From Ceriagrion tenellum (lineage: Eukaryota; Arthropoda; Insecta; Odonata; Coenagrionidae), in NCBI GenBank assembly GCA_963169105.1, contig OY720633.1:163261780-163325779 (forward strand): a stretch of DNA of 64,000 bases. Reading direction: 5' to 3'. Within the stretch, counting starts at the first letter, position 1. Each line of letters starts with the position of its first letter. The position numbers were made by a program, and so were the translations under genes. The notes under the pieces were generated by a model, which did not search any database, was not told the origin of the DNA, and saw only the letters and a list, made by a program, of their open reading frames with translations. This document shows positions 32,576-43,479 of this stretch, piece after piece.

Positions 32576-35500
32576 TGTTCATTAATTGTGAACTTGCTTA
32601 CGTAGCGTAGACTTCAAAGAAAATATATAATTGGTTTTGAGCAACCTTGGCATGAGCCTTGTTTCTGGCCTAATCTCTCTCCTCTTCTTATATCTTTTTA
32701 TCGCTCATTGAGGTTCAACCGTGTCCCCGAATCTGGCATCCTTAATTTCCAGAAGCCATACAGTGATGAAATTTTTATATTTACATAAATCAGTACGCAT
32801 GTGTGATAACAATAAAGGTTTGTTCATTCTTGGTAAAACACCCCACTGAGCAGTGCAGTATATATAGAAACTGGTGCATTTACTCCTAAAAGAAAGAAGG
32901 ACGTATAGAAAACATAAAATAAAGATAAACAAATATACTGTTTCCAAGGCCTCAACGAAAATCCTGGCACAAACTGTAGAGTAAGACATGGTAATGATGG
33001 AGTTGAATGGTTTAAAGGTTATTCCATTTAGAATTACAAAAAAAGACAACAGAAGTATGGGATACACATAGAGACTCTATGATTAGTTGAAGGTTTATGG
33101 AAAATGTCAAATGCAGAGATACTTTACAAGAAAATAGTAATTGACTAGAGGCAAGAAAAATAAAACATGGGGAATCTAAAGGCATTCCGAGACGTGTTCC
33201 AAATCATGTTTTTCTCGTTACAAGCAATAGCAAACGATAATATTCTCTTAAAATAATGGCTTTAAAAACATGGAGAATCCAAAGGCATTTGGTAAAATTG
33301 TTTCAGAAGTTCCACATTGCATTTAAGGCGACTACACATAAAATACATTGATGAATACGAGTATTTATGGTTTTAAGTTATGTAACATTCAATAATAACT
33401 TCATTTAATTGTGACTAAAAAGTAAAAAATACAAAGAGTTAACAAAGTGGTTTTCTTAAATAAACATTCATAAAAAAATGAAATCAATAAATTACTAATA
33501 TCAATAATCAATAAGTCAATAAATTTACTAATATTGTTAATAAGAAAAACATGTTTTAAATTTTTTCTAGCTCCTCCTTCCATCCATATAGTCTCCCATT
33601 TTTCAAGGTCGGCTGGAGGACGGGGGCATAACGTGCAGTGACGTCAGCGACTATTCCTTTGTCTTCCCGGCGATGAGGAAACGAAATGAGACTCGAACGA
33701 CTATCATTTTCCAAACCGAAAAAGAACCGACGGAGGTTCATGGAGAAACTAATTTGGTAATTGCTTCCGCTCCATTTCAATTGCTCCGGAACAGATGACG
33801 TCAATACACGGAAGAGTCTCATCGAATTCCATCGGTAAAAATAACCCGTCGGACTGGAAACTGGATGTAACTTCTTCGATCGCATGGTTAACTTCATAAC
33901 TCCTGCGCACCGGAAGACAATCGCCATCTAAACTGCTCCAATAATAACATCTTAACGCGAAAAAGTGTTGACGATCGAGCTCAATTCTAAATATGTAACC
34001 TGGCCTAGCGGTAATTGCAAGAATGCAATTCGTAGGCTTTATTACAATTTTCTCATTGCTTCAAAATAAAATGGTTTCATAAAACTGGATCACTATGCCA
34101 CGTTTAGATTACACATGAATGCAGATAGTGAACTACAAACACAATGAGATTTTGTAGAATTGGAGTAACACCTGCTACACTAAACGTCGTGAGAGCCAGA
34201 TTAAAATTTATTAATTGAAACCTTATATAAGCCTCTGATAATGGAAAATTAATGGTTACACTGACTTAAAATATGTTGTTACTATTGTTTTAATTAATTA
34301 AAACGCTACTTGTATTAAAAATATGAACTGCCGATCACTTAATTCAGAGTTTCAGGAAATCATCCTCTGTAGAGCGGAGGCAAACGGTAAATTGTTTCCT
34401 TTGGCTGAAATATAATCAAAATACAATTACTCTTTTCATTTTCAACAGGTAGTTTAAAGAGTGCAGGTCCACAGATAAAAATGCTCTCGTTATACTAAAT
34501 ATTTTCGGTAATTATTCTTTTATAGGGCATTTCTATTTTCAATATTGTATTAATAAATAGGAAAAGTAACGACTAGAAAAAGCAAATTGAAACTAAGAGG
34601 AAAGTTTGATGATTCACTCAATAGAAGAAAATGCCTCCGTATCAATTGTCTTAAGGTAAAAAGGTGATCTCATCGGTCGAATAATCCATTGACCGTCTCA
34701 GAAGGATATAAGTTTAATTTTGGTTGCTTTTGTTGAACTCTTTAAGAAATTTCCCTAAATATATAACATTCTAGAAAAACTGACACTCTAATAAAGGTGC
34801 TTAATAGAAATACCTCTTGGAGATTGCGATGAACAATTTGGTCCCCCAGCCTGCGTTGGCCAGACAAAAATAATTCGAATATTGACAGTACTTTTTTGTG
34901 TAGATTCCCAAATCTCTTCCCGTAATCAGACGATGATCTTCGAACAGAGTTCGTACGGAGCAAATAACATGCGTAAATTTCACTTTCTGGAATTATGATA
35001 AAAAGTATCGATTATGGAAAAGAAGTGAGTTTTTCCATAATATTTCTATAATACAAAATTGGAACGTGCTATCATGTACAACTCTTAGAAAAGAAGTCAA
35101 ATTCTATGTCACGGAATGGGAAAAAATGGGATTGTCAGAGATAATATAGCAATTATTTAATAAGAATATCCTTCATTATCATATTTTTAACTCATCTTGG
35201 TCTCATAAGATGAATATTTTAACATATTTTATATTAAAGCTGCAAAAGGTAACTTTTAATCGCTTTAATTATTTCACTGATTGAAATGAAATTAAAATGA
35301 ACAAGCTTAAAGTTACTGAAGTAAATTCGATTTCCATTGGATTACGGCTGCTAATTCCCATGGGGAAACTGATGTTTATTTCAGTTGCAGCGTAGGGTAG
35401 ATAAAGGTATTTCTGTTGTAGTCTCATAAATAGCCTCCTATCGTAAGGGTTGGGTCAACAGATACGTATTGCCACTACATTCCCTAAGAAGCAGTGCAAT

Positions 35501-36659
35501 TTTATGCATCCAAATTAATTTATTTATCTGCCGTTAAAGGGTTTTTCAGCTTTTTTTAAATATCTGTTTATTTCTCTTTGGCTATGATGTAGTTAGGCTT
35601 TTCCTTTCTACTATTTTATTTAAAATAACATCATGGAAAACATATAGAAGGTTGTGAATATTAGAAAAAATCAGTAGCATACATAAAAAAGAAGAAGATT
35701 GTAAATAAGTTGGCACCAAAATATCCATTATGACTATGTCCTTTCCCTAATTTCAAGATTTTTAGATAGAACTTCTTAAAAAGTGAAACAAAATATTTCT
35801 AGTCAATGCTGTTCCGAGACAAAACTGTAATGGCAATCATGGAACCCTGAAGAAATTACATAAGTAATTTAAATTATACTATAAGCATATAAAAACCATT
35901 AATGTTAAAGAAACATATTTTCTCCATTACATTTTGCTCTATTATTTGAATATTAATTTAAAATCCGTCAAAATTATCATTTTCATTACCCTTATGAAAA
36001 ATTCAGTCCAATAAGGCAAATTTGGATCATTAAAACTAGGGTTTTTGAAATTTAGTCGAGACGTATTCTTATAACAAGCATAAAAAGCTAAAATATTCGC
36101 AGTGATCTAATTTTCTTTAGTAATTTGTTTGAGCGAGATTTTCCCTCATCATAATGGAGACCACATCCAATTTCTTCATTTCAGCTGATGGAAGAAGCAT
36201 GTAGTGAATATTGTAATATTAATGGAGCAAAAATATAATTTTATGTGACAGATTTTCAGGAATTGTGTTGTAATATCAATGCTACAAATGATGTAATTAG
36301 CTTGTCTTTTTTTTCATTCTTAGGTTGAAAATGCCTTCTCAACAGAAGGGTTTTTTCCGATCATGTTAAAATTGCAGTGGTGAGCAATTGTTTCATTTTT
36401 ATTAAATACTTTATTAAAAACTATTCAAACTACAACTCTGTTACATTTCCGTGAATATCAAAGCGTTCAAAATTGTTTAATTGTTGTCTTTGCATTAAGT
36501 CTCTCTGGAGTGTATAGCCATAGAATATCCAAATGGAAAGCGGCTCCTTTTTTTGTCGATTATCTCGAAATAAAAGTATGATTAGCGGCTGATATTTTTG
36601 AATTTTTGGAATCAATTAAATCAGTCCAAAGTTAATCAATTCACAATAATTCTCAGCCT
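32576..36659. other. AT-rich sequence, no gene recognised
   Basis: No supported gene. A short direct repeat, ACATGGRGAATCYAAAGGCATT, occurs at about 33,166 and again at about 33,269. A moderately CpG-containing pocket at 33,560-33,990 carries the frame listed separately. The rest is AT-rich with short chance frames. Confidence 0.5.
33556..33927 (-). CDS. Unidentified open frame, 123 codons
   Basis: The start codon context (TTTAGATGGCG) is reasonable, and the pocket is less AT-rich than its flanks. The product is basic, with segments such as MKLTMRSKKLHPVSSPTGYF and NLRRFFFGLENDSRSSLISF. It has no signal peptide, membrane segment or motif I recognise. It may be a single exon, part of a decayed repeat, or chance. 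Confidence 0.15.
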   Translation of the reverse strand: MAIVFRCAGVMKLTMRSKKLHPVSSPTGYFYRWNSMRLFRVLTSSVPEQLKWSGSNYQISFSMNLRRFFFGLENDSRSSLISFPHRREDKGIVADVTARYAPVLQPTLKNGRLYGWKEELEKI

Positions 36660-37085
36660 AAAGGTGCGCCGCGCCGTGATCTAATTTTTCTTTATGAAAC
36701 ATCTGGATGCCATTTCGCTGCCAAGCGTGACTACGTGGCGGCCTAGTAGGACTCCTCCGCGTTAAAGTGTTCCCTTCCAGTTATGATGCTCCCCCGCTTC
36801 TTCCCTGCTTCTCCCGTTCCCCCTATTTTCCCTTCGTCACGCCACCCACTTCCACACCCATCTATGGGTGCGACCGTATTTAGGTGGAAGTATCGGCGTG
36901 GAAGAGGAGGAGGAGGATGGGACGACCTCCTCTCGCCGGAGGGCGGGAAATTTAGGAGGTTACTCACCCCTCTCTCATATTTCCCCTGACCCGTCCATAT
37001 TTCGCTCCACACTTCCCTTTGCCAGTCACACGCGCTTCTCCAAGAGTATCACATTTCCTAGAAAAATGAGCAGAACGAGTTAAGG
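36660..37085. other. GC-rich island
   Basis: A GC-rich pocket with alternating pyrimidine-rich (36,790-36,860) and purine-rich (36,895-36,965) plus-strand sectors. Three overlapping frames on both strands cross it and are composition artefacts. It is 70 bp upstream of the inverted-repeat element at 37,157. Confidence 0.3.
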
Positions 37086-37225
37086 CAGTTGGACCGATCA
37101 ATGTTCATGCGAATATGTGCGCGCAACAATGCGTTTGCGTTTTCATTATTTATATATATTTAACCAGTTTTGACGTCTCGAGGTTAGGTCATGAGGAAAT
37201 TAAACTATATCTCCTTGCCTACGCT

Positions 37226-37256
37226 TTGGCGTATAGTGTACACCATCATCAGGGCT
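37226..37256 (-). ncRNA. Hammerhead-like core, left arm
   Basis: On the minus strand: GAGCC, CTGATGA (rc of 37,46-equivalent bases 37,246-37,252, intact), one base, stem II GGTGTA/TACGCC (one G-U pair) with loop CACTA, then AAAG where GAAA is expected (37,224-37,227). The first box is intact and the second is mutated, so this copy alone should not cleave. Confidence 0.5.
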
Positions 37257-37363
37257 CGGAAATATTGGTTAATTGAACATCATCAGTTATTACATATAAT
37301 TGCACATACAGCCTTTTGGTACTTGTCGAATTTCAATGTAGGTTCAATTAACCTATAATTCCG

Positions 37364-37404
37364 AGCCCCGATGATGGTGTACACTATACGCCGAAACGTA
37401 GGCT
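37364..37404 (+). ncRNA. Hammerhead-like core, right arm
   Basis: On the plus strand: AGCC (37,364-37,367), CCGATGA (37,368-37,374, consensus CUGAUGA), one base, stem II GGTGTA (37,376-37,381) and TACGCC (37,387-37,392) with loop CACTA, GAAA (37,393-37,396, intact), CGTA (fits NNUH), then GGCT (37,401-37,404), which pairs exactly with AGCC as stem I. The last A of GAAA and the U of NNUH would form a one-base-pair stem III. A single U-to-C change in the first box is the only departure from the minimal hammerhead seen in Penelope-like elements. Confidence 0.55.
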
Positions 37405-37463
37405 AGGAGGTATAGTTTTATTTCCACATGACCTAACCTCGAGACGTCAAAACTGGTTAAATA

Positions 37464-38029
37464 TAGGAGTTCGATATAAAAATGCTGTGTATATATTTAG
37501 ATAAAAGTGAACCAATTACATATAACAGATTTGTTTTTTGACAATTTAATGCCATTTTTAAAACACCACCTTACGGCAATTGACATTGATTTCGAAATAA
37601 TTCCATGATGTAAGTACAGTTGCTCTCCTAAAAACGAAATAAAATATTTATTATACATTATAATGGCTAATAACAAATATTAAGGTACTACACCGATTAT
37701 AATATTTCAAAGCAACATATTTAAATATAATTGCGTCAAAATTTGGAATAAACCAAATCATAATTCTAGTCATAACTTGCTTCAATTAGAGAAAAAAAAT
37801 TAAAATGTAGTTCTTCAAAAATTTAGATTACTGCCTGTGCGGTGCGTTACAACGCAAAAACAGATGCACCTTAGTGAAATATGGTCCAAAATTCTTTGAA
37901 GATATACTTTAAACTATTAAAACCTATACCTCGAATGCGCCGCGAACAATTTGGACCCTGGACAGCAAGGTTTAATCCGAAATATAAATAAAATCAAAGG
38001 AAAGCGGTGCGCGTTTTGCTAACTGCAAC
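37464..38029. other. AT-rich sequence, nothing recognised
   Basis: No supported feature was seen in this stretch. Confidence 0.6.
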
Positions 38030-38290
38030 AAGCAAATTAAGAGTGTTTCACAGCTAATATAGAAGCTACTGAAGACTATGAGGCTGCTCGCTAGCCTTAT
38101 ATTGATTAATAAATTCAGATCAGGCGTGTTTAAGTGTGGCACAGTGAACATCATTTTGACACTCTTCTGCATCTCCAGGTCCGATAGAAACGATGTAATA
38201 AGATAAGTACACTTTAGAATAGATGGGTAAAAAAATTCTTTATTTCCACGCTCAATAAGTGGTCAATATAAAAACTGATCTGCACTCATC
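38030..38290 (+). mobile_element. LINE 3' fragment, GATGTA-tail family, copy E
   Basis: A diverged plus-strand match to 31,380-31,630. Aligning landmarks are GAGGCTGCTCGCTAGCCTTA (against GAGGCTACACGCTAGGCTTA), then ATAAATTCAGATCAG, CATCTCCAGGTCCGATAGAA (against CATCTCTAGGTCTGACAGAT), AGATGGGTAAAAAAATTCTT and GTGGTCAATATAAAAACTG. The frame is broken and the 3' UTR and tail are lost. The minus-strand frame 37,972-38,172 is an antisense shadow. Confidence 0.75.
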
Positions 38291-38331
38291 GAAGAAAACT
38301 AAACTTTTCCATCTACCTTCTAGCCGCTTGC

Positions 38332-38366
38332 GACCACCATCGAAATCCTCAATTTCAATGGTGGTC
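38332..38366. repeat. 15-bp hairpin
   Basis: GACCACCATCGAAAT (38,332-38,346) pairs with ATTTCAATGGTGGTC (38,352-38,366), with one mismatch and a 5-base loop. It sits at the left edge of the ATCGATGA-rich cluster. Confidence 0.8.
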
Positions 38367-38710
38367 ATCGATCATCGATTAGGGTGTGTACAATGATCAG
38401 AAATTGCCTACGAGCATCGATCACCAATGAATATCAATGAATTGCAATGATTAGTGATAATCAATGGTCGATGAACATTGATGATTGGTGCGGAATGTCC
38501 CATTTGGCATTTTGACCTGACTGCAAAGTGAAGATTGACTTGAGGTGAACGAAATTTTGAAGGACAAGATGTATATTTTAATGAGTGTAAATTCTCATCA
38601 ACCAACCGACATCAATGATTCGCATCAACTTGTCACGCTCAAAGATCGATGAAATAAATAGTCATTGACTTGGTTCATCGTATTGCTATGGTCATCGTCG
38701 ATATTTTTCC
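38340..38710. repeat. Cluster of ATCGATGA/ATCAATGA motifs
   Basis: Irregularly spaced variants of TCATCGAT and TCAATGAT occur on both strands, for example around 38,365-38,380, 38,413-38,490, 38,605-38,620 and 38,645-38,705. There is no fixed period. It resembles a degenerate short-motif cluster; whether it is decayed microsatellite or a binding-site cluster cannot be told from sequence alone. Confidence 0.5.
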
Positions 38711-38734
38711 ATTAATCGACCTTATGCACAAGAC

Positions 38735-39070
38735 TAGTGGACGTCCTTCTCGCTCGCTTGTGAGTTCCTAGCTGGAAAAGGATGGGATGGGTGCAGGAGG
38801 GGTTTGCTAGGAAGAGAGAGAGAGGGTGATAGAATAAAAAAGGGGAGACGAAGTGGGTTTTATTGTCGCCATATCCTCTCTCCAGTGCTCCTCGCCCTCC
38901 CTTGACGTGTCCCTGCTCTTCTGTACGCTCTCCGTGCAGCTGACGTGGAGGACTTGAATCGCACATCTCTTGAGTTGGAACGGTTGGAAGAGGGCGGGGG
39001 GGAGTTAGAGTGGAGGGCATCGGAATCGAAAGAGGACCATCCATTTCCCTCCTTAACATCTTCTTCTCCT
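38735..39070. other. GC-rich, asymmetric island
   Basis: Pyrimidine-rich on the plus strand at 38,870-38,930 and G-rich at 38,985-39,015, with a short GA microsatellite near 38,813. Frames 38,712-39,059 minus and 38,945-39,175 plus are low complexity and not called as genes. Confidence 0.3.
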
Positions 39071-41270
39071 TTTCCTCCCGTGGTAATGCTGTTTTTCCTC
39101 TGTTATATCGCGTTCAGAGGTAAAAAGCTCCCCTTTCACGAAATGCATATTTTTTTGAAGAGAAAAAAATGCTGAGAGTTGCTAAACAAACATTATGGTG
39201 TTGTAAAATGATGCATTTCAGTCCATGAAAATCATTCACAAAAGAGACAGATTTACTGTGTTCATAAGCTGCGTAAAATTGACATGGGTAGCATCAATCG
39301 TCAATTAAAATTTAAAAGAAATATTTCCGCAGAGTGTTTCTTATTTAACAAATAGCAATTCAATTTCTCAAATAATACTTAAGAAGGAAACATCTACAGC
39401 AGGGCATGGCGTCTGGTATAACGTAATTAATGCCCTTTTAATGAAATAAATTGGTTTACGCAATTGCAAAGACATTTTAATTAGTGTTCCTTAACGTATT
39501 TATTACTCCGACGTAGGTATTATTAGCAATAGCAAGCCAGTAAATTTTTGCTTCCATATCAACGCCTGCGACGAACTCCTTCATCTTACAGATTTCCTTT
39601 TAATTTTTATTTCACTAATTGATTTTTGTTGTAAAGCGTTTTTTATGCCAAATATCCAACTACACTTCAATCGTCCGGAAATGTACGAAATATCTTAACT
39701 AGTATGGCGTAAAGTTAATTATACAATTCTGTGGAATTGAATGAAACGTAAAATGAGGAATTTTGTGGAATATAGAGCAGTTGATAGAAATTCAGGCAAT
39801 TATCAAACACGCCCAATGCCTTTATGAAAATGGAGCTATGTAACCGAATTATCCATGATGGTGGCATTTGCTTAAACCATGGAATCGTCAAACAGTTATT
39901 AACTTTTCATTTCTTTCTACGCCAAATCGGTAAATGTCAAATGCGCTATTGTCTTGGACGGACTCTAATGGAAAGGAAAGTTTGTCTTCTTCTGATCTAA
40001 TTTTAGTCGTTTCGCTCAGAAATTAAATGGAATCCTTAGGAAATAGAAAAGGCAGAAGAAGTCCTTGAACTGAGCACTAACACTTTGTGTTCAGTTTGGA
40101 GGAAATGATTGTATCGATCGAGAGAAAATTTGCATAAATTATGCAGTTTGATTACTCAATCCAAAGACTCCTATTTGTAAACCTCGCCGTTTGCGAATGA
40201 CTGACGGAACGCAAACTCTTTTCCTCCCTCTCTTGTGAAGCTTTAACACTCTCCGTGTTCACCAATAGCCTTACTTCGACAACCTAAATTATTCAAAGTA
40301 TTCCTGGCTCACACTGACGCCCAGTTCGAAATGAAAGACTGCTTGCTCCTCGCATTTTTTTCCAAGAGTTCATTTCAAATTAAAATCTCTTAGTTCCAGC
40401 ACCATTTTAGCGACGAACCGAATGAAACGAAGCCCATATCACCGGCGGTTTAAGAGAAAACTGATTGCAGATGAGATTTAAAGAGATTATTTTATTAGTG
40501 TAAAAATATTTCAATCGCACTTTGTGCAATTGATCTGAAAAAAGAAATAAATAATTATAATTACCCAGTCCAAAAATTTAGATAAAAAATGACAACCCGT
40601 ACCTGTGTGATTCGAAGCTGTGTTGAAATTGATATTAATTTTTTCTCTCCAGTCAGATAAAAACGTTTAACTAAACATTGGACAATGTTCCCGGCTGCAA
40701 ACTGACCTAGCGCATGGTGCAATGCCATGCCCCGGTTCCGGGAATGGTAGAGAGAAGCGGAACAAAGGAATGTCATTGGCTCTCTCGGATGGTCGGTCCC
40801 GTGTTCCTCACTCGGGAGCAGGTTTATCAGACTGGGCGATTTGAGCTCTAAAAATGTGAAATAAATTTGAGCAATCTGTACCAAATACAGATTAGATAAC
40901 TTAATGGAGAGATCGTGAGCTCTTTGGGTGTTATTCGAATAGACATTGGATTCATGATGGATTGAAATTATGTAGCCATCTTTAGAACAGAGATAGAAGT
41001 GATCGGTTGACCTGCTGGAATTGTGTTAACTTGCTATTGATAGTGCTCATGGGATGTCTATGAATATTTTTGGGAAATATTGCATCTAATCTCGTTGGTT
41101 TATGTCCGACGAGATGAAAGCTCACCATTTGCTAGTTATTCGAAGATTCATCTACTCTTCTCTTAGTATTACTTCTGCAGCTTTTGTCTCTCACATGCAA
41201 GAATTATGGTATTTTACGTTGTATTCTTGGAGAAATATCCCATGGCGTTTATCGATCTTCGAATATCATC
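39071..41270. other. AT-rich sequence, nothing recognised
   Basis: No supported gene. The minus-strand frame 40,561-40,884 (107 codons) has no recognised motif. Confidence 0.55.
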
Positions 41271-41347
41271 GAATCGAATCGAATCGATTCGATTTGATTT
41301 CCTGGTAACACTGATATCGTCGAATGATTTCCTGGTAACACTGATAT
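41271..41347. repeat. GAATC microsatellite and 30-bp tandem duplication
   Basis: GAATC is repeated three times (41,271-41,285) and then degenerates. Immediately after, GATTTCCTGGTAACACTGAT occurs at 41,296 and again at 41,326, giving a 30-bp period with at least 22 identical bases. The duplication interrupts the reverse-transcriptase remnant just beyond its catalytic box. Confidence 0.8.
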
Positions 41348-41610
41348 TTCATCTGCGATGCACAGTATGTCTATTTCTTCTCCGTTGATCTTAATTCCTT
41401 TCAGTCTTATTTCGTGAGCGTCTCACATTGCCTCCTCCAAATACATATTGAACAGTGCTGAAGAGAAGTGTCATTCTTGTATTACTCCTTTGCCAATTTT
41501 ATATTATAGTTTTCTTCCGTCCCTCATTTTAATTTTGAAAACTCGCTTCCAGTACAGTTGGTAGATTATTCTTCTGCCGTTGTAATCAACTGCTTCAAAT
41601 CTATTAAAGG
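41290..41610 (-). pseudogene. LINE reverse-transcriptase remnant
   Basis: The minus strand reads, with frame interruptions, as a central reverse-transcriptase region: FEAVDYNGRRIIYQLYWKR, then a GVIQE motif (usually GVRQGC), SALFNMYLEEAM (usually SPxLFNxYLE), and GIKINGEEIDILCIADEI. The last is the catalytic box, in which the usual FADD is altered to IADE. This order is that of non-LTR reverse-transcriptase motifs. It is too short and decayed to place in a clade. It is clearly inactive. Confidence 0.8.
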
Positions 41611-42149
41611 AGGAGGCGAGCATCGAGGGGGGAGGAATGAAGGGCTTAAGTCCCCCTTAAGATTTAACAAGCCAAGAGAGCCTGATTCCAAATGCCAGTC
41701 GTTTATTGCAAAACATTATAGCCACTCTGCATTATTTTCTTATATTGTCACCGCTTTAATCGTGATAATTACTAAGAACGTCTCCCAAAAAATTGTGGTA
41801 ATTTCAATGTATAATTAGCGAAAATACTTTAGTTCGGCCCCCAAACTGAAATTCCTGGAATCATTGAGCCCCCTCCCGCCTTTCACAAGTGAAAATTCTG
41901 GGTGCGCACCTGATACGGAGTAAATTTTAAAAAATGATAATAATATATTTCACCCCACAGTTTCATACATACTTTTTTACGAATAATAGGAGGTTTAGGC
42001 AGACTCAAAGGTGTCACCTGTATGAAGACTGCCTCCATTAAATGAATAGCATCGCTGGAATTTAATAATCACTACTTTCCAGGCATCAAAACAATTAATT
42101 GGAATATATCAGTTTTGCTCATATTATGAAAAATTAAATGCAATGCATA
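41611..42149. other. AT-rich sequence, nothing recognised
   Basis: A short plus-strand frame (41,558-41,818) overlaps the end of the reverse-transcriptase remnant and is not credible as a gene. Confidence 0.5.
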
Positions 42150-43035
42150 ACAATAATAATACATCGAGCAAATATAGTAATTTCATGTAAAACAGAAATA
42201 ATACTTACAAATTATTACATAGAGGACAACATGTACGGTGTCGTTCAACTTTAGAAATTTGTTTATATAAATCAATTTACACCCAAAATGACAATGTAAT
42301 GCACAGAAAATCATATAAAGTGATACATTTAGCACAAATTACATGCATGCAATACAAAATGTGGTACAATTTATTTCATAATAAACAATACGTGCAGTTT
42401 GGTATAAGGTAATAATTACAGGCCTAATAGGTTTTCAATTTTAGAATGTGACAATATCCATTCTTTTAAGAACTTTAAAAATCTGTTCAAATTCGCTACA
42501 TTTCTTATCTGTTCCGGTATAGAGTTGAATATTTTAGGACCTAAATACACAAAAGATCTCTTATACAGGGTGAGATTTGGTTTTGTAGTTAGTGCAAGTC
42601 CCTTCCTTCTTAAATTATATACATGGCCACTTCCAGTAATCGCGGGCATGTTGCCACTCTTCAAATAAAATATTGTTAAAACCTTCAAAACAAATATGTG
42701 TTTTATTGGAAGAAGTTGTAGTCGAACAAATATTGTATATGTATGCTCATTTTTTTTTGCTTTTTGTTATAATTCTTATTTTCTTTTTCTGAATTAGCAC
42801 AACTGGCAGTAAGGAATTGTTATAGGATCCTCCCCAACAAATCAGTCCATACCATAATCTAGGGCCTACAAGGGCTTTGTATAGAGTTTTCTGGAATGGT
42901 AGAGGACATTTATTACGAATAAAGTACGCAATCTAGACGCATGATATCGGAGAGTTTTTGCATGTTCATTTATGTGGTTTTTCCGCTTTAAAAATTTATC
43001 AATAGTGATACCCAAGTATATTTCCTTCGACAGAT
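42150..43035 (-). mobile_element. Jockey/CR1-like LINE 3' fragment, second copy
   Basis: On the minus strand from 43,025: KEIYLGITIDKFLKRKNHIN, then after a frameshift LYKALVGPRLWYGLICWGG, then a region with frame shifts containing IRIITKSKK, and finally VYNLRRKGLALTTKP and SFVYLGPKIFNSIPEQIRNV ending at 42,416. The YLG, NHI, LYxAL, WYGLxxWG, LGPKIFNSIP series is the standard C-terminal reverse-transcriptase region of Jockey/CR1-like LINEs. The putative 3' UTR runs to an ATT-rich tail near 42,150. It is the same family as 31,756-32,575. The plus-strand frame 42,972-43,154 is a shadow. Confidence 0.85.
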
Positions 43036-43069
43036 ATAATCTATGTCATGCCATGTTCTTCGCAGTAGC

Positions 43070-43440
43070 TTGCACCAAAGAGAGCCGACCCGAGAGAGCA
43101 CCTGAGCCTGGAACAGGGCTCAGAGCCAGCATATATGAGCCACTCACTCGCTGATCCACTGCACTTTTCCCTCCCCCTCTCTCTCTCGCAGCCCATATCT
43201 CTCCCGTGCCCCTTTTCACCTCTCTCCCTCTCGGCCCCCACTGCCGCCGCCGCCGTTTGTCCCCCGACAGAGGGCGCCGCCGCCGTCGCCGAGTGGTCCA
43301 CGGGGCGCGTGTGCATCCAATCGCGACTCGGGCCGACGGGAAAATCGATGCATGCGATTTCCGAGCCGCCCCCGAACCTGCACAGCTACACAGGAATAGC
43401 CACCGCGAAGGTTTCCCGACGCGGTGCTAGCTAGCGAGTA
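43070..43440 (+). promoter_or_regulatory. CpG island with TATA-like and CTCF-like motifs
   Basis: A strongly CpG-rich island. A TATA-like ATATATGAG lies at 43,131-43,139 but has no convincing initiator at the expected distance. CCGACAGAGGGCGC (43,264-43,277) matches the CTCF core well and shares CGACAG-R-GGGCGC with the site at 11,153. A CT-rich tract lies at 43,168-43,235. Four overlapping frames on both strands are rich in proline, alanine and arginine and are not called. It could be a promoter or insulator, oriented to the plus strand if the TATA-like element is used. Confidence 0.35.
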
Positions 43441-43479
43441 CATAGACGTTTGCACACCGTAAGAGAATCCACACTTTTT

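Larger units (their letters stand above)
37157..37463. mobile_element. Inverted pair of Penelope-like terminal fragments
   Basis: The left arm (37,157-37,277) and right arm (37,342-37,463) are about 120 bp inverted repeats around a 64-base spacer. Shared landmarks include TTAACCAGTTTTGACGTCTC, GAGGTTAGGTCATG and GGTTAATTGAAC. The arms differ at scattered positions. Each arm contains a hammerhead-like core, listed separately. Oppositely oriented terminal-repeat fragments are a known arrangement for Penelope-like elements; no reverse transcriptase or GIY-YIG endonuclease sequence of such an element is visible nearby. It could alternatively be a fold-back MITE that carries a similar motif. Confidence 0.65.
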
